NCBI GenBank assembly: GCA_007130885.1
Contig: SLRQ01000090.1
Location: forward strand, 1 to 43,122
Direction of reading: 5' to 3'
Length of the DNA: 43,122 nucleotides
Origin: Deltaproteobacteria bacterium
GTDB lineage: Bacteria > Myxococcota > Myxococcia > SLRQ01
Both the position numbers and the translations under genes were made by a program. The notes under the pieces were generated by a model, which saw nothing but the letters and a program-made list of their open reading frames with translations, made no database searches and was not told the DNA's origin. Numbering within the stretch: the first letter of the stretch is position 1; each line of letters starts with the position of its first letter. Below, in pieces: positions 33,667-41,797 of this stretch.

Positions 33667-34337
33667 GAGGCGACCGGCGCCGGTATCGCGGTTTTCTGCA
33701 CACGGTCGCGTGTTTGACGACTTTTCTGATTCCAATGGGCTCCATGGCCGAGAAAGGAGCGCTGACCTTGGAGGCGGGAGGGGGGTGCCGCATTTTCACG
33801 CTTCATCCTCCATACGCCGGGGAGGACGGTGAGCCGATGATGTCTTCGAGCTCTCTTCTGGCCGGCGTTGCGGTACGCTTTGCGTTAACGCATGACCTCT
33901 CGGTGGGCATCGAGGCCGGCGTCCTTCCCTGGAGGACCTTGGTGCATGAAGACGTCCTCCTGTCCGATGAGCATGGCTCCCTTGCCGGGAGGTTGGTTCA
34001 CACTCATGGGGGAGCATGGGCGAAGGTTCTTGGACGAGTGTACCTGGCTGGATACGATTGGCGTGCCTTCCTGGAGCCGGCGGCCGGCTGGGGTGTCCGA
34101 AGGCACCGCGACCTGGATCACCAGAAGGTTTCCGAAGGTGATGTAGCCCAGTCGTATGGACTGGACCTGCCGGCATTCACAGCCCACCATCTGCTGTTAG
34201 GCGCCGCGCTCGGGTTGGAACATGTTTGGGATCGCACCGCGGTGGGGATTCGAGCAGGCGGCTCCCTAGTTATTGGAGAGCAAATCGCTCCGATGGGCCG
34301 TCTGATTTTGTACTCCTCTTACGATTTTTATCCATGA
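33663..34337 (+). CDS. Small beta-barrel-like outer membrane protein
   Basis: A 224-residue protein from GTG 33663, which overlaps the previous stop (GTGA) and has ggagg at good spacing. A basic N-terminus and hydrophobic stretch (FLHTVACLTTFLIPMGSMA) form a signal peptide, with cleavage likely after SMA. The remaining part alternates small and aromatic residues in beta strands (LLAGVAVRFALTHDLSVGIEAGV, VYLAGYDWRAFLEPAAGWGV, LLLGAALGLEHVWDRTAVGIRAGGSLVIG) and ends ILYSSYDFYP. This is the pattern of an 8-strand OmpA/OmpX-like barrel. The extreme C-terminus is Pro, not the usual Phe. Confidence 0.7.
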   Translation: MRGDRRRYRGFLHTVACLTTFLIPMGSMAEKGALTLEAGGGCRIFTLHPPYAGEDGEPMMSSSSLLAGVAVRFALTHDLSVGIEAGVLPWRTLVHEDVLLSDEHGSLAGRLVHTHGGAWAKVLGRVYLAGYDWRAFLEPAAGWGVRRHRDLDHQKVSEGDVAQSYGLDLPAFTAHHLLLGAALGLEHVWDRTAVGIRAGGSLVIGEQIAPMGRLILYSSYDFYP

Positions 34338-34350
34338 TCTACCTGGTGCC

Positions 34351-36471
34351 ATGACAGTTCGCCGTTACACGCTGCGTCAAAAGGTGTCCGCGCCAAACTG
34401 TCGCATAGATTATTCAGCCGCTCTCAACGCGGAACAGCTCGCCGTCGTCGAGGCAGGTGAAGGGCGGATACTGGTGATTGCAGGCGCCGGCTCTGGAAAG
34501 ACTCGCGCTCTGGTCTATAGGGTCGCAAGGCTTCTGGAGACAGGAGTGCGCCCGCACGAGATCATGCTGCTGACTTTCACGAATCGGGCGGCTCGAGAGA
34601 TGCTCGCCCGAGTCGAGGCCTTGGTGGGTGGGGAGCTTGGGGCGCAGGCGACGCGGATTCATGGTGGGACGTTTCACTCCGTTGCTCACAAAGTACTACG
34701 CCGTCACGCAACGCTGCTCGGTTATGGTGAGCGCTTCGGAATAATCGACGCGCAGGATGCGAACGACCTCATGAAGGCCTGCACGGGTGACCTTGGCTTG
34801 GCCGGAAAGGGACGCCGTATTCCGAAGGCCGACGTGCTCGTCCGGTTACTATCCATGGCAATCAACACGCAGGCGTCAATCGCGACGGTGGTCGCGGACC
34901 GCTACCCGCGCTTCGTTTCACTGACGGATGAGATACAGAGCATTTGCGCCCGTTACCTGGAACGTAAAGTGGCCATGGACGTAATGGACTTCGACGACTT
35001 GCTGATGAACTGGAAGATTCTGCTGACGGATCGGCCCGAAGTTCGAGAGACCGAGTCCCGCGGGCTGCGGCACGTTCTTGTCGACGAGTACCAAGACACC
35101 AACCTGCTGCAGGCCGATATCGTGGATGCCGTCTCGAGCGTGAACGGAAACGTTACCGCTGTGGGAGATGACGCGCAGAGCATCTACTCTTTCCGCGGCG
35201 CGCATTTCGCGAACATTCTGGAGTTTCCACGACGCCATCCCGACTGCCGCGTATTCCATCTCACGGCGAATTATCGCTCTACACCCGAGATTCTGAACCT
35301 TGCCAACCTCTCGATCTCGAATAACGTCCGGCAGTTCGAAAAGACGCTGGAACCAGTGCGAAACAGCGGTGTGCCTCCAGCCCTGATCCCCTGCCGGGAC
35401 GTCTACCAGCAAGCGGAGTTGGTGTGCCAGCGCATGCTGGAGCTTTCGGACGAGGGGATGGAGCTAGGCGATATGGCCGTGTTGTACAGAGCTCACTATC
35501 ACGGCATGGAGCTTCAAATAGAGCTTTCGAGACGCGGAATACCTTTTGTCGTTCGTTCGGGCTTGCGGTTCTTCGAGCACGCCCACATCAAGGATGTACT
35601 GGCCTATTTGCGCTTCATTGAGAATCCATCCAACGAGCTGGCTTTCAGGCGCATGGCTGGGCTGTATCAAGGAGTGGGCTCCGCGACGATGGGGCGACTT
35701 TGGGATTGGATGCAGGCGGCATCGGGACGATCCGGCGATCCATTGAGATCTTTACTTGGCAAGGATGCCCTGCTCGAGGTTCCGAGGCGTGCACGTATGG
35801 GACTTGCCGGCCTTCAAGATCTTTTGAGAGAGCTACTTGCCGAGCCCGCGCGCAATTTACCCGGAGCCCTCATTCGCACCGTGTTGGACAGGGGTTATTC
35901 AGAGCAAGCTCGATTGCGGTGGCTCAATGCGGAGAGTCGATTGGAGGACCTTGCCCAGCTTGCTGACTTTTCCGACCAGTACTCGAGCTTGGATGTATTT
36001 CTCGCGGATGTAGGGCTCTTGACGGATATGGAAGGTGAGGAGGTCGCCGATGGGGGCGAGCCGGATGATGCCGTTACGCTGTCCTCCATACACAAGGCAA
36101 AAGGACTCGAGTGGAGAGCGGTTTTCGTAATATGGCTTGCGGACGGCAGGTTTCCCGTGGCTGCCGCATGCAGAGACCAAGATGCCTTCGAGGAGGAAAG
36201 GCGCCTGTTTTATGTCGCCGCAACCCGGGCCAAGGACGAGCTCCATCTTTGCTATCCCATCTTGTACTCCGGACGAGACAGCGAGCGTGTCGTAATGAAG
36301 GCTTCACCGTTTCTGGAAGAGCTCCCCCGCAAAGAGTCGGCTCCATACGAGAAGTGGAGCTTGGAAGAGGAGGGACCACCGCCCCCGGGCGCATTGCTTC
36401 CCTCGGGAAGCTACGATGAGTGCTCCATCACAGTGGGCGAGGACGAGAAGATCGCGGGCAGAAAGGGATGA
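34351..36471 (+). CDS. UvrD/PcrA-type superfamily 1A helicase
   Basis: A 706-residue helicase. Motifs: NAEQLAVVEAGEGRILVIAGAGSGKT (Q-motif and Walker A, about 26-51), GGTFHSVAHKVLRRH (Ia region), LVDEYQDTN (II), VGDDAQSIYSFRGA (III), NYRSTPEIL (IV), SSIHKAKGLEWRAVFV (V) and EERRLFYVAATRAKDELHL (VI). It is close to UvrD/PcrA/Rep, but the C-terminal tail after VI is short and acidic with a Pro-rich run (EEEGPPPPGA). Partners are not visible. The start ATG lies 14 bases after the outer membrane protein gene, so cotranscription with the envelope trio is possible. Confidence 0.92.
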   Translation: MTVRRYTLRQKVSAPNCRIDYSAALNAEQLAVVEAGEGRILVIAGAGSGKTRALVYRVARLLETGVRPHEIMLLTFTNRAAREMLARVEALVGGELGAQATRIHGGTFHSVAHKVLRRHATLLGYGERFGIIDAQDANDLMKACTGDLGLAGKGRRIPKADVLVRLLSMAINTQASIATVVADRYPRFVSLTDEIQSICARYLERKVAMDVMDFDDLLMNWKILLTDRPEVRETESRGLRHVLVDEYQDTNLLQADIVDAVSSVNGNVTAVGDDAQSIYSFRGAHFANILEFPRRHPDCRVFHLTANYRSTPEILNLANLSISNNVRQFEKTLEPVRNSGVPPALIPCRDVYQQAELVCQRMLELSDEGMELGDMAVLYRAHYHGMELQIELSRRGIPFVVRSGLRFFEHAHIKDVLAYLRFIENPSNELAFRRMAGLYQGVGSATMGRLWDWMQAASGRSGDPLRSLLGKDALLEVPRRARMGLAGLQDLLRELLAEPARNLPGALIRTVLDRGYSEQARLRWLNAESRLEDLAQLADFSDQYSSLDVFLADVGLLTDMEGEEVADGGEPDDAVTLSSIHKAKGLEWRAVFVIWLADGRFPVAAACRDQDAFEEERRLFYVAATRAKDELHLCYPILYSGRDSERVVMKASPFLEELPRKESAPYEKWSLEEEGPPPPGALLPSGSYDECSITVGEDEKIAGRKG

Positions 36472-36517
36472 GGCTATGTTTTCCATCGACACGGACAATC
36501 CGGATTTCCCCGGTAGA

Positions 36518-36531
36518 GGTGATCCATCACC
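36518..36531. promoter_or_regulatory. Palindrome GGTGAT-CC-ATCACC upstream of the Hsp70 gene
   Basis: GGTGAT (36518-36523), cc, ATCACC (36526-36531) is a perfect inverted repeat. It sits 16 bp centre-to-centre from a second palindrome overlapping a promoter -35 box. It may be an accessory operator or a different regulator site. Confidence 0.45.
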
Positions 36532-36533
36532 GT

Positions 36534-36547
36534 TCAATGTACATTGA
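36534..36547. promoter_or_regulatory. 14-bp perfect palindrome overlapping the Hsp70 promoter
   Basis: TCAATGTACATTGA (36534-36547) is a perfect palindrome. Its right half overlaps TTGACC (36544-36549), the -35 box of the presumed promoter, the position of a repressor operator. This is inferred from placement; no matching regulator is in the window. Confidence 0.55.
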
Positions 36548-36572
36548 CCCTGGTCGGGCAGGTCGTTACGAT
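36544..36572 (+). promoter_or_regulatory. Likely sigma-70-type promoter of the Hsp70 gene
   Basis: TTGACC (36544-36549) and TACGAT (36567-36572) are 17 bases apart. The -35 fits 5 of 6 and the -10 fits 4 of 6 consensus bases. Transcription would start near 36579 and give a leader of about 125 bases before the GTG start. No sigma-32-type or CIRCE element was seen. Confidence 0.5.
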
Positions 36573-36704
36573 GCATGACAGTATGACCGCGCGCTTGAAT
36601 ACACGTTCGTTTGAGCGTGGCGGCGGACCTTCCCCCGAGCATTAGACGGTAGTGATGCCATCCAGAACCTTACATCTCTCGACCTCGTCAACAGGAGTAC
36701 GCGT

Positions 36705-38312
36705 GTGAGACGAGAGCCAGTTCTGGGTATAGATCTTGGCACCACCAACACGTGCGCGGCGCACGTGCGCAACAAGGTGCCCACGGTGGTCTCCACCGAC
36801 ACCGGCAGGCTGGTTCTGCCTTCGGTCATTGCGCTGAACCAGCGAAGCGATATCGTCGTTGGAAACGTGGCCAAGGAACAGATGGTCATAAATCCCACAA
36901 AGACCATCCATGGCCACAAGCGGTTCATTGGTCGGCCATTCAACAGCCCATTCGTCCGTCATCTAGCAGGCAAGTTTGGATACGACGTCGTCGAGGGTCC
37001 CGATGGTCAGACCGCGGTCAGCCTGGGTGATCGGGTGGTGACTCTTCCCGAAGTCTCCAGCCTAGTGCTCTCGCATGTGAGGACGGTGGCGCAGCAGCAC
37101 CTAGATGGCTCGGTGCGTGAGGCCGTGATTAGCGTTCCGGCCTATTACAATGACAACCAACGCGCGGCGGTGAAGCGGGCGGGCGAACTCGCCGGCCTCG
37201 AAGTGAAACGTATCATCAACGAGCCGACGGCGGCGGCGCTTGCTTATGGGTTCAATAGAGGGTTCGACCAGAGGGTATTGGTCTATGACCTGGGCGGCGG
37301 GACTTTCGACGTAAGTGTGTTGGAACTTCAGGGAAACGTGTTTCAGGTCGTGGCTACCGGGGGCGATACATTCCTTGGGGGCGTGGATTTCGACGATCGA
37401 ATAATCGGATACGTCCTGGAGACGTTCCAGCGCGAGTACAAGATTGATCTCTCGGATGACGCGGTGGTCATGCAGCGAGTTCGAAACGCCGCCGAAGCGG
37501 CAAAAATGGACCTGTCTCTACTCTCCAATCTTGTGATCTCTCTTCCATACGTCGCCGCGCGAAAAGGTAGGCCGCTCGAGCTTCGAGTTTCGTTGTCACG
37601 GGAGGAACTCAACGAGTTGACGAGCGATCTGGTGGACCGGACCTTCCAGCTCTGTGATGAGGTTCTGGGGACCAAGGGAATTGATCCGAGCGACATCGAC
37701 GAGGTTATTTTGGTAGGCGGGCAGACCCGCATGCCCCTCGTGCAGGAGCGGATTCACCGGCACTTTGGACGTCCTGCTCGAAAAGGTGTTCATCCCGAGG
37801 AATGTGTTGCCTTGGGTGCTGCCTTGCTCGGCGACTCGTTGGACCAGATCGACGCGGTTACGCTCATTGATGTTCTTTCGATGCCCATAGGCATCGCGGA
37901 CTCAAAGGGGGGATTCAAGAAGATCATAGAGAGCAACGAGAGCATTCCGTGCCGGAGGAGCTTCAGCGTTCCGCCTCCACTCGACGATCGAGAGTATGCG
38001 GAGCTGGATGTATATCAAGGAGGCTCCGATCGAATCGTCGACAATGAGTACCTTGGTACGGTCAGATATCCAAGGGGAGCCCAATCGATGACTTTCAGAT
38101 TGGATGAGGAAGGCATACTCGGCGTGTCGCTGGAAGGCGATGGCCATTGCAAAGAGATAACCTTGGCTACTTGTGGGACTCCGCCCAGCCTGCGTAATGC
38201 CATCGAAGAGGACATCATTAGGCGCAGGCAGCTTGCCGAACAACCGGAGGCCCAACAAGATGCGGGTCTATTCGCGTCGATTCGGCGTGTCCTTGGCCGG
38301 ACAAGCCGGTAA
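36705..38312 (+). CDS. Hsp70-family chaperone lacking the lid (DnaK paralogue)
   Basis: A 535-residue Hsp70. GTG 36705 follows aggag at good spacing. The nucleotide-binding domain (about 1-380) is complete: GIDLGTTNTCAAHV, NEPTAAALAYGF, VLVYDLGGGTFDVSVLE, VILVGGQTRMPLVQ. The substrate-binding region (about 385-500) is beta-like but degenerate. It is followed by a short helix and a basic tail ending FASIRRVLGRTSR, so the alpha-helical lid of a 630-residue DnaK is missing. Myxococcota carry several such paralogues, for example SglK, implicated in social motility of Myxococcus; that link is by analogy. No dnaJ or grpE adjoins it. A promoter with two palindromes lies upstream. Confidence 0.9.
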   Translation: MRREPVLGIDLGTTNTCAAHVRNKVPTVVSTDTGRLVLPSVIALNQRSDIVVGNVAKEQMVINPTKTIHGHKRFIGRPFNSPFVRHLAGKFGYDVVEGPDGQTAVSLGDRVVTLPEVSSLVLSHVRTVAQQHLDGSVREAVISVPAYYNDNQRAAVKRAGELAGLEVKRIINEPTAAALAYGFNRGFDQRVLVYDLGGGTFDVSVLELQGNVFQVVATGGDTFLGGVDFDDRIIGYVLETFQREYKIDLSDDAVVMQRVRNAAEAAKMDLSLLSNLVISLPYVAARKGRPLELRVSLSREELNELTSDLVDRTFQLCDEVLGTKGIDPSDIDEVILVGGQTRMPLVQERIHRHFGRPARKGVHPEECVALGAALLGDSLDQIDAVTLIDVLSMPIGIADSKGGFKKIIESNESIPCRRSFSVPPPLDDREYAELDVYQGGSDRIVDNEYLGTVRYPRGAQSMTFRLDEEGILGVSLEGDGHCKEITLATCGTPPSLRNAIEEDIIRRRQLAEQPEAQQDAGLFASIRRVLGRTSR

Positions 38313-38350
38313 GTCAACGAGAATGGGCCGGGCAAAGAGCAGGTAGCACC

Positions 38351-38379
38351 TTGACAGTGATTGGCCCGGGGCGGATACT
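38351..38379 (+). promoter_or_regulatory. Promoter of the tRNA-Val gene
   Basis: A perfect TTGACA (38351-38356) and GATACT (38374-38379, 4 of 6) are separated by 17 bases. Initiation near 38386 would give a 5' leader of about 52 bases before the tRNA. Confidence 0.65.
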
Positions 38380-38417
38380 CACCGCCGTTTGGGGCCGCCC
38401 TGGAATGCTAATGAAGT

Positions 38418-38576
38418 GTTCGGCAACAGACTTCGATGCGCGTATAACTCAGTGGTAGAGTGCCATCCTCACACGGTGGAAGTCCCTGGTTCGAATCCAG
38501 GTACGCGCACAAGAAAACCTTCGAGTGGCACTCTATCGAGAGGGCTTGGTTTCGGCTATGTCATTTGTTGCCGAAC
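38418..38576. repeat. Nested inverted repeats enclosing tRNA-Val
   Basis: Outer arms GTTCGGCAACA (38418-38428) and TGTTGCCGAAC (38566-38576) are perfect 11-base complements flanking the tRNA. Inner arms TAGAGTGCCA (38456-38465, inside the D/anticodon arms) and TGGCACTCTA (38526-38535, in the 3' trailer) are perfect 10-base complements. They nest, so one transcript could form a long stem that competes with the cloverleaf. The arms are seen directly; function is inference. Confidence 0.6.
38438..38509 (+). tRNA. tRNA-Val (anticodon CAC)
   Basis: A 72-base cloverleaf. Acceptor GCGCGTA/TACGCGC, D arm ACTC/GAGT, anticodon stem CCATC/GGTGG with loop CTCACAC (anticodon CAC at 38470-38472), variable loop of 5, T arm CCTGG/CCAGG with loop TTCGAAT, discriminator A. 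It reads GUG valine codons. CCA is not encoded (bases after the discriminator are c, a, a), so CCA-adding enzyme is required, in contrast to the selC gene of this window. It is a single gene with its own promoter, between the Hsp70 gene and the NtrC-type regulator. Confidence 0.95.
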
Positions 38577-38610
38577 GGGTCGGTAGAAACAGCGTTTAGG
38601 CTGGCATTTC

Positions 38611-40053
38611 ATGGTTGCGCACGTCGATACCGCAGGCGCCGGCAAGCAGAATTGCGGAAGGCCGAGGCCTCCCAGGGCTCTTGTCGTGGACGATGACGAG
38701 GGCATGCGAACAAACATGTCCTTGGTCTTGGAGTCGGGCGGCTTCGACGTCTTCGAGGTAGTCGACGGGCCCTCGGCTTTGGAATGGTTGGAGAGAGCCA
38801 GCGTCGATGTGGTCCTTCTGGACATTCAAATGCCGGAAATGAGCGGCATGGAGGTGTTGGAGAGGATCAAGAAGAGCTTCTGCGATGTAGAAGTGGTGAT
38901 GGTGACTGTTTTGAAGGAGATACCCACCGTCGTCGAGGCTATGAAGCTTGGGGCTTTCGACTTCGTGATCAAGGATTTTCGGCCAAGCGAGCTGCTTCAT
39001 AAGGTGGGGCACGCCGTGGAGCACCGCAGAACCGTGCGTAAGGTCGCGTGGCTGGAGGAGGAGGTTGCAAGGACGGCTCCTGGTGAGATGGTGGAGGGCA
39101 AGGGAAGGGCGATGAAGGAGGTCCAGGAGCTGGTAAATAAGATAGGCCCTCTTCCAGCCACCGTCTTGCTCGAGGGCGAGAGCGGCACCGGAAAGGAGCT
39201 GTTGGCTCGCAAGCTGCATCACGTTTGGTGCCATTCGAGGGGGGACGAGAAGCTTCCCTTCGTACCCGTCAACCTGGCCGCCATGCCCGCCGACCTTGTC
39301 GAGTCGACGTTGTTCGGCCACGAGAAAGGCGCCTTCACGGGCGCCACCGGTCAGCACTACGGCAAGTTTGAGCATGCCGACGGGGGGACACTGTTTCTTG
39401 ACGAGATTGGCGAGCTGCGGCTCGACCTGCAGACCAAAATTCTCCGAGCGATTCAAGAAAGAGAGGTCGAGCGCGTCGGTGGCAAGCGGCCCATCCCCGT
39501 AGACGTCAGGCTCGTCGTCGCCACCAACATCGACCTCCAGGAAGCGGTTCGAAAGGGCGAGTTCAGAGAAGACCTTTTTTACCGAATCAACGTGATACCG
39601 ATTCGACTTCCTCCCTTGCGGGAGCGAATCGAGGATGTGCCGGCCCTGGTGCGCCACTTCCTGCACCGGCATGCCCGCCGGTTCAATAGGCCTGTTCCAG
39701 GTATCACCGAGGAGGCTCTGGATCTCCTGTGCCGCTGCTCCTGGCCGGGAAATATTCGTGAGCTCGAGAACATCATCGAGAGGCTCGTCGCGGTAGTGGA
39801 AGATCCGGTCATCGAGGAGTCCCACTTGCCGTTGGAGCTATGCTACCCGCGCTTCTTCGAGTGCGGAAGGCGCCGGGGCTCGGAGGGGCTGTCGAGCGCC
39901 ATGGAGGCGTTTCAACGCTCTTTCATCTCCTCCGTTCTCGATAGGACGGGATGGAACCGCAAGGCTGCCGCGGAGGAGCTGGGCATCGGCTACTCGACAC
40001 TGAAGAAGAAGCTGAAACGCTTGGGGCTTTCAGGTACGGACAACGCTCCGTAA
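38611..40053 (+). CDS. NtrC-family response regulator
   Basis: A 480-residue sigma-54-dependent activator. An N-terminal extension of about 20 residues leads to the receiver: acidic cluster DDDE (27-30), phospho-acceptor D71 (VVLLDIQMPEMSG), the switch Thr (VTVLKEIP) and K121 (FVIKDF). The AAA+ domain has Walker A GESGTGKE (189-196), GAFTGA (240-245), Walker B LFLDEIGE (261-268) and REDLFYRINVIPIRLPPLRER. The C-terminal Fis-type HTH reads GWNRKAAAEELGIGYSTLKKKLKRLGL. It probably responds to the histidine kinase of the convergent operon, whose last codon is 4 bp away. Its target promoters are unknown. Confidence 0.95.
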   Translation: MVAHVDTAGAGKQNCGRPRPPRALVVDDDEGMRTNMSLVLESGGFDVFEVVDGPSALEWLERASVDVVLLDIQMPEMSGMEVLERIKKSFCDVEVVMVTVLKEIPTVVEAMKLGAFDFVIKDFRPSELLHKVGHAVEHRRTVRKVAWLEEEVARTAPGEMVEGKGRAMKEVQELVNKIGPLPATVLLEGESGTGKELLARKLHHVWCHSRGDEKLPFVPVNLAAMPADLVESTLFGHEKGAFTGATGQHYGKFEHADGGTLFLDEIGELRLDLQTKILRAIQEREVERVGGKRPIPVDVRLVVATNIDLQEAVRKGEFREDLFYRINVIPIRLPPLRERIEDVPALVRHFLHRHARRFNRPVPGITEEALDLLCRCSWPGNIRELENIIERLVAVVEDPVIEESHLPLELCYPRFFECGRRRGSEGLSSAMEAFQRSFISSVLDRTGWNRKAAAEELGIGYSTLKKKLKRLGLSGTDNAP

Positions 40054-40057
40054 GGCT

Positions 40058-41797
40058 TCAGTTCGAAGGCTCTACCGCCGGCAAGATGATTCTGACCGAG
40101 GCGCCGGCGCCGTCCAGGTTCTCCGCGTGAACCCTGCCGCCATGAGCTTCGGCTACTCTTCGCACCACCGCGAGGCCTAGTCCCAGACCGGACCCCGACC
40201 TCTTGCTTGTATGGAAGCCGTCGAACAGTACCGGAAGCAGCCGCTCATCGATTCCTGGGCCGTCGTCGCGCACCTCCAGCACGATCTCGCCGTCTCGAAG
40301 CAGGGAGCTAGCCACGATCTTTCCTCCCCCTTGCTTGGACAAGGAGTCCACGGCGTTTTCGAGAAGGTTACGAAGAGCCCTCTCGATGGCAACCGGGTCG
40401 AGACGCAGCGGTTTGTGTGCGAACGCGTCGGTTCGAAGGTCTATCGAAACGCCCAGACTAGTCGCCGTTGGCAGCACGGCGTCTCGAGCCCGGGCCATTA
40501 CCTCCTTCGGCACCGTGGGTCGTATTTCGAGTAAATCGTCCTTGGAGATTCGGGATAGGTCACCGAATAGGCGGTCCATGTACGCCTGCTCTCGATCCAA
40601 GGCTTCCTCGACCATTCGCCGTGCCCGTGGGTTCTCGGGCATCTCCAGGAAGGTCCGGATGTGAGTTATTATGTGCTGCAGGGGACGTTTGAGATCGTGT
40701 GCAAGGCCGCCGGCCACCCGGGCGAACATGCTGTCTCTTTCGTGGCGCCGAATGTCGGCTGACAGGCGAGCCAAATCGACGGCCATCTTGTTGAAGACGG
40801 CTCCAAGCTCCCCAATCTCGTCCCGCCTCGATTCATCGACGCGGACGTCGAACTGCCCGCGGCCGAGCTCGTTCGCCGCCTCGGCGAGGCTTTCGATCGG
40901 TTTGGTGACCCGCCTTGCCCCGACCCACGCAAGGCCAACGAGCAATGCGAGAGAGCCGCCAAGAACGAATGCCAGTACGTATCTGATGTATCTGGCTTCG
41001 GAGAACGCCTCCGCGGCCGGCATCTCCACGACCACCAGCCAGCCGGAATCCGGAACCATTGCAGCGGCACCGACGACGGGCTCACCGTCGGGTCTCTCAT
41101 AAGAGAGACCGCCTTCATGTAACTCCCCACCGCTGGATATTACAGGCGGCAGTGGTCCCATTCTCTCGGATACCACCTTGGCCAGCTCTCTCGACTTCCC
41201 GTGCGCAATCAGCCTTCCGGTCTCATCGAGCACGTATGCGTAGCCTGTCCTTCCAAGTCTCATCCCGCGGATGAGCTCCCATATCTCGAGCGTCTCCACC
41301 TCGGCGGCCAGTACCCCCCTTTGCTCGCCAAGGAGATTCAACGGCACGGCGACAGCCATGACCGGGAGCAGATCGTCTCCAAGCACGACTCTCGTCGAGA
41401 CGGGATTGCCGGTAGCAAGGGATTTTTCAGCCGCCTCATGAACATGACTGGAAAGACCGGCGGGAGGCAGCATCGTGTGGTCCAGCAAGTCGCCTTCGGG
41501 ATCGAACAGCGCGGCGTACCGTATCGTTTCATCCGCGAGCACCCCGTGGCTCATAATCAAGCGAGCGCCGTCGGGAGACGCCTCGATTGCGGCCGCGAGC
41601 GAAGTGAGCACGTCCACCCGCCCCCGCAGAAACTCCTCGACCTGAGCGGACACCTGATTCGCGACGGTTAGCACGGAGCCGGTCACCGACCGCTCCGCGC
41701 CGCGCATCGCGGAGTGGGTCGCGAAGACGCCGTAGATGACCAGCGGCAACAGACCGATCGCGGCGGCGAAGGACATTATGCGGGTGTGCATTCGCAT
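40058..41797 (-). CDS. Membrane sensor histidine kinase (Cache/HAMP/HisKA/HATPase)
   Basis: A 579-residue kinase. TM1 (about 7-27), an extracytoplasmic Cache-like sensor (about 30-265, with GYAYVLDETGRLIAHG), TM2 (about 272-294), HAMP (about 295-350), the dimerisation/phospho-acceptor helix with H367 (GGLAHDLKRPLQHI), and the ATPase domain with N481 (NLLENAVDS), DDGPGI (511-516) and GSGLGLGL (535-542). It is complete, so active. Its ATG overlaps the stop codon of the upstream binding-protein gene by one base (TGATG), a sign of translational coupling. It converges on the NtrC-type regulator gene. Confidence 0.95.
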   Translation of the reverse strand: MRMHTRIMSFAAAIGLLPLVIYGVFATHSAMRGAERSVTGSVLTVANQVSAQVEEFLRGRVDVLTSLAAAIEASPDGARLIMSHGVLADETIRYAALFDPEGDLLDHTMLPPAGLSSHVHEAAEKSLATGNPVSTRVVLGDDLLPVMAVAVPLNLLGEQRGVLAAEVETLEIWELIRGMRLGRTGYAYVLDETGRLIAHGKSRELAKVVSERMGPLPPVISSGGELHEGGLSYERPDGEPVVGAAAMVPDSGWLVVVEMPAAEAFSEARYIRYVLAFVLGGSLALLVGLAWVGARRVTKPIESLAEAANELGRGQFDVRVDESRRDEIGELGAVFNKMAVDLARLSADIRRHERDSMFARVAGGLAHDLKRPLQHIITHIRTFLEMPENPRARRMVEEALDREQAYMDRLFGDLSRISKDDLLEIRPTVPKEVMARARDAVLPTATSLGVSIDLRTDAFAHKPLRLDPVAIERALRNLLENAVDSLSKQGGGKIVASSLLRDGEIVLEVRDDGPGIDERLLPVLFDGFHTSKRSGSGLGLGLAVVRRVAEAHGGRVHAENLDGAGASVRIILPAVEPSN

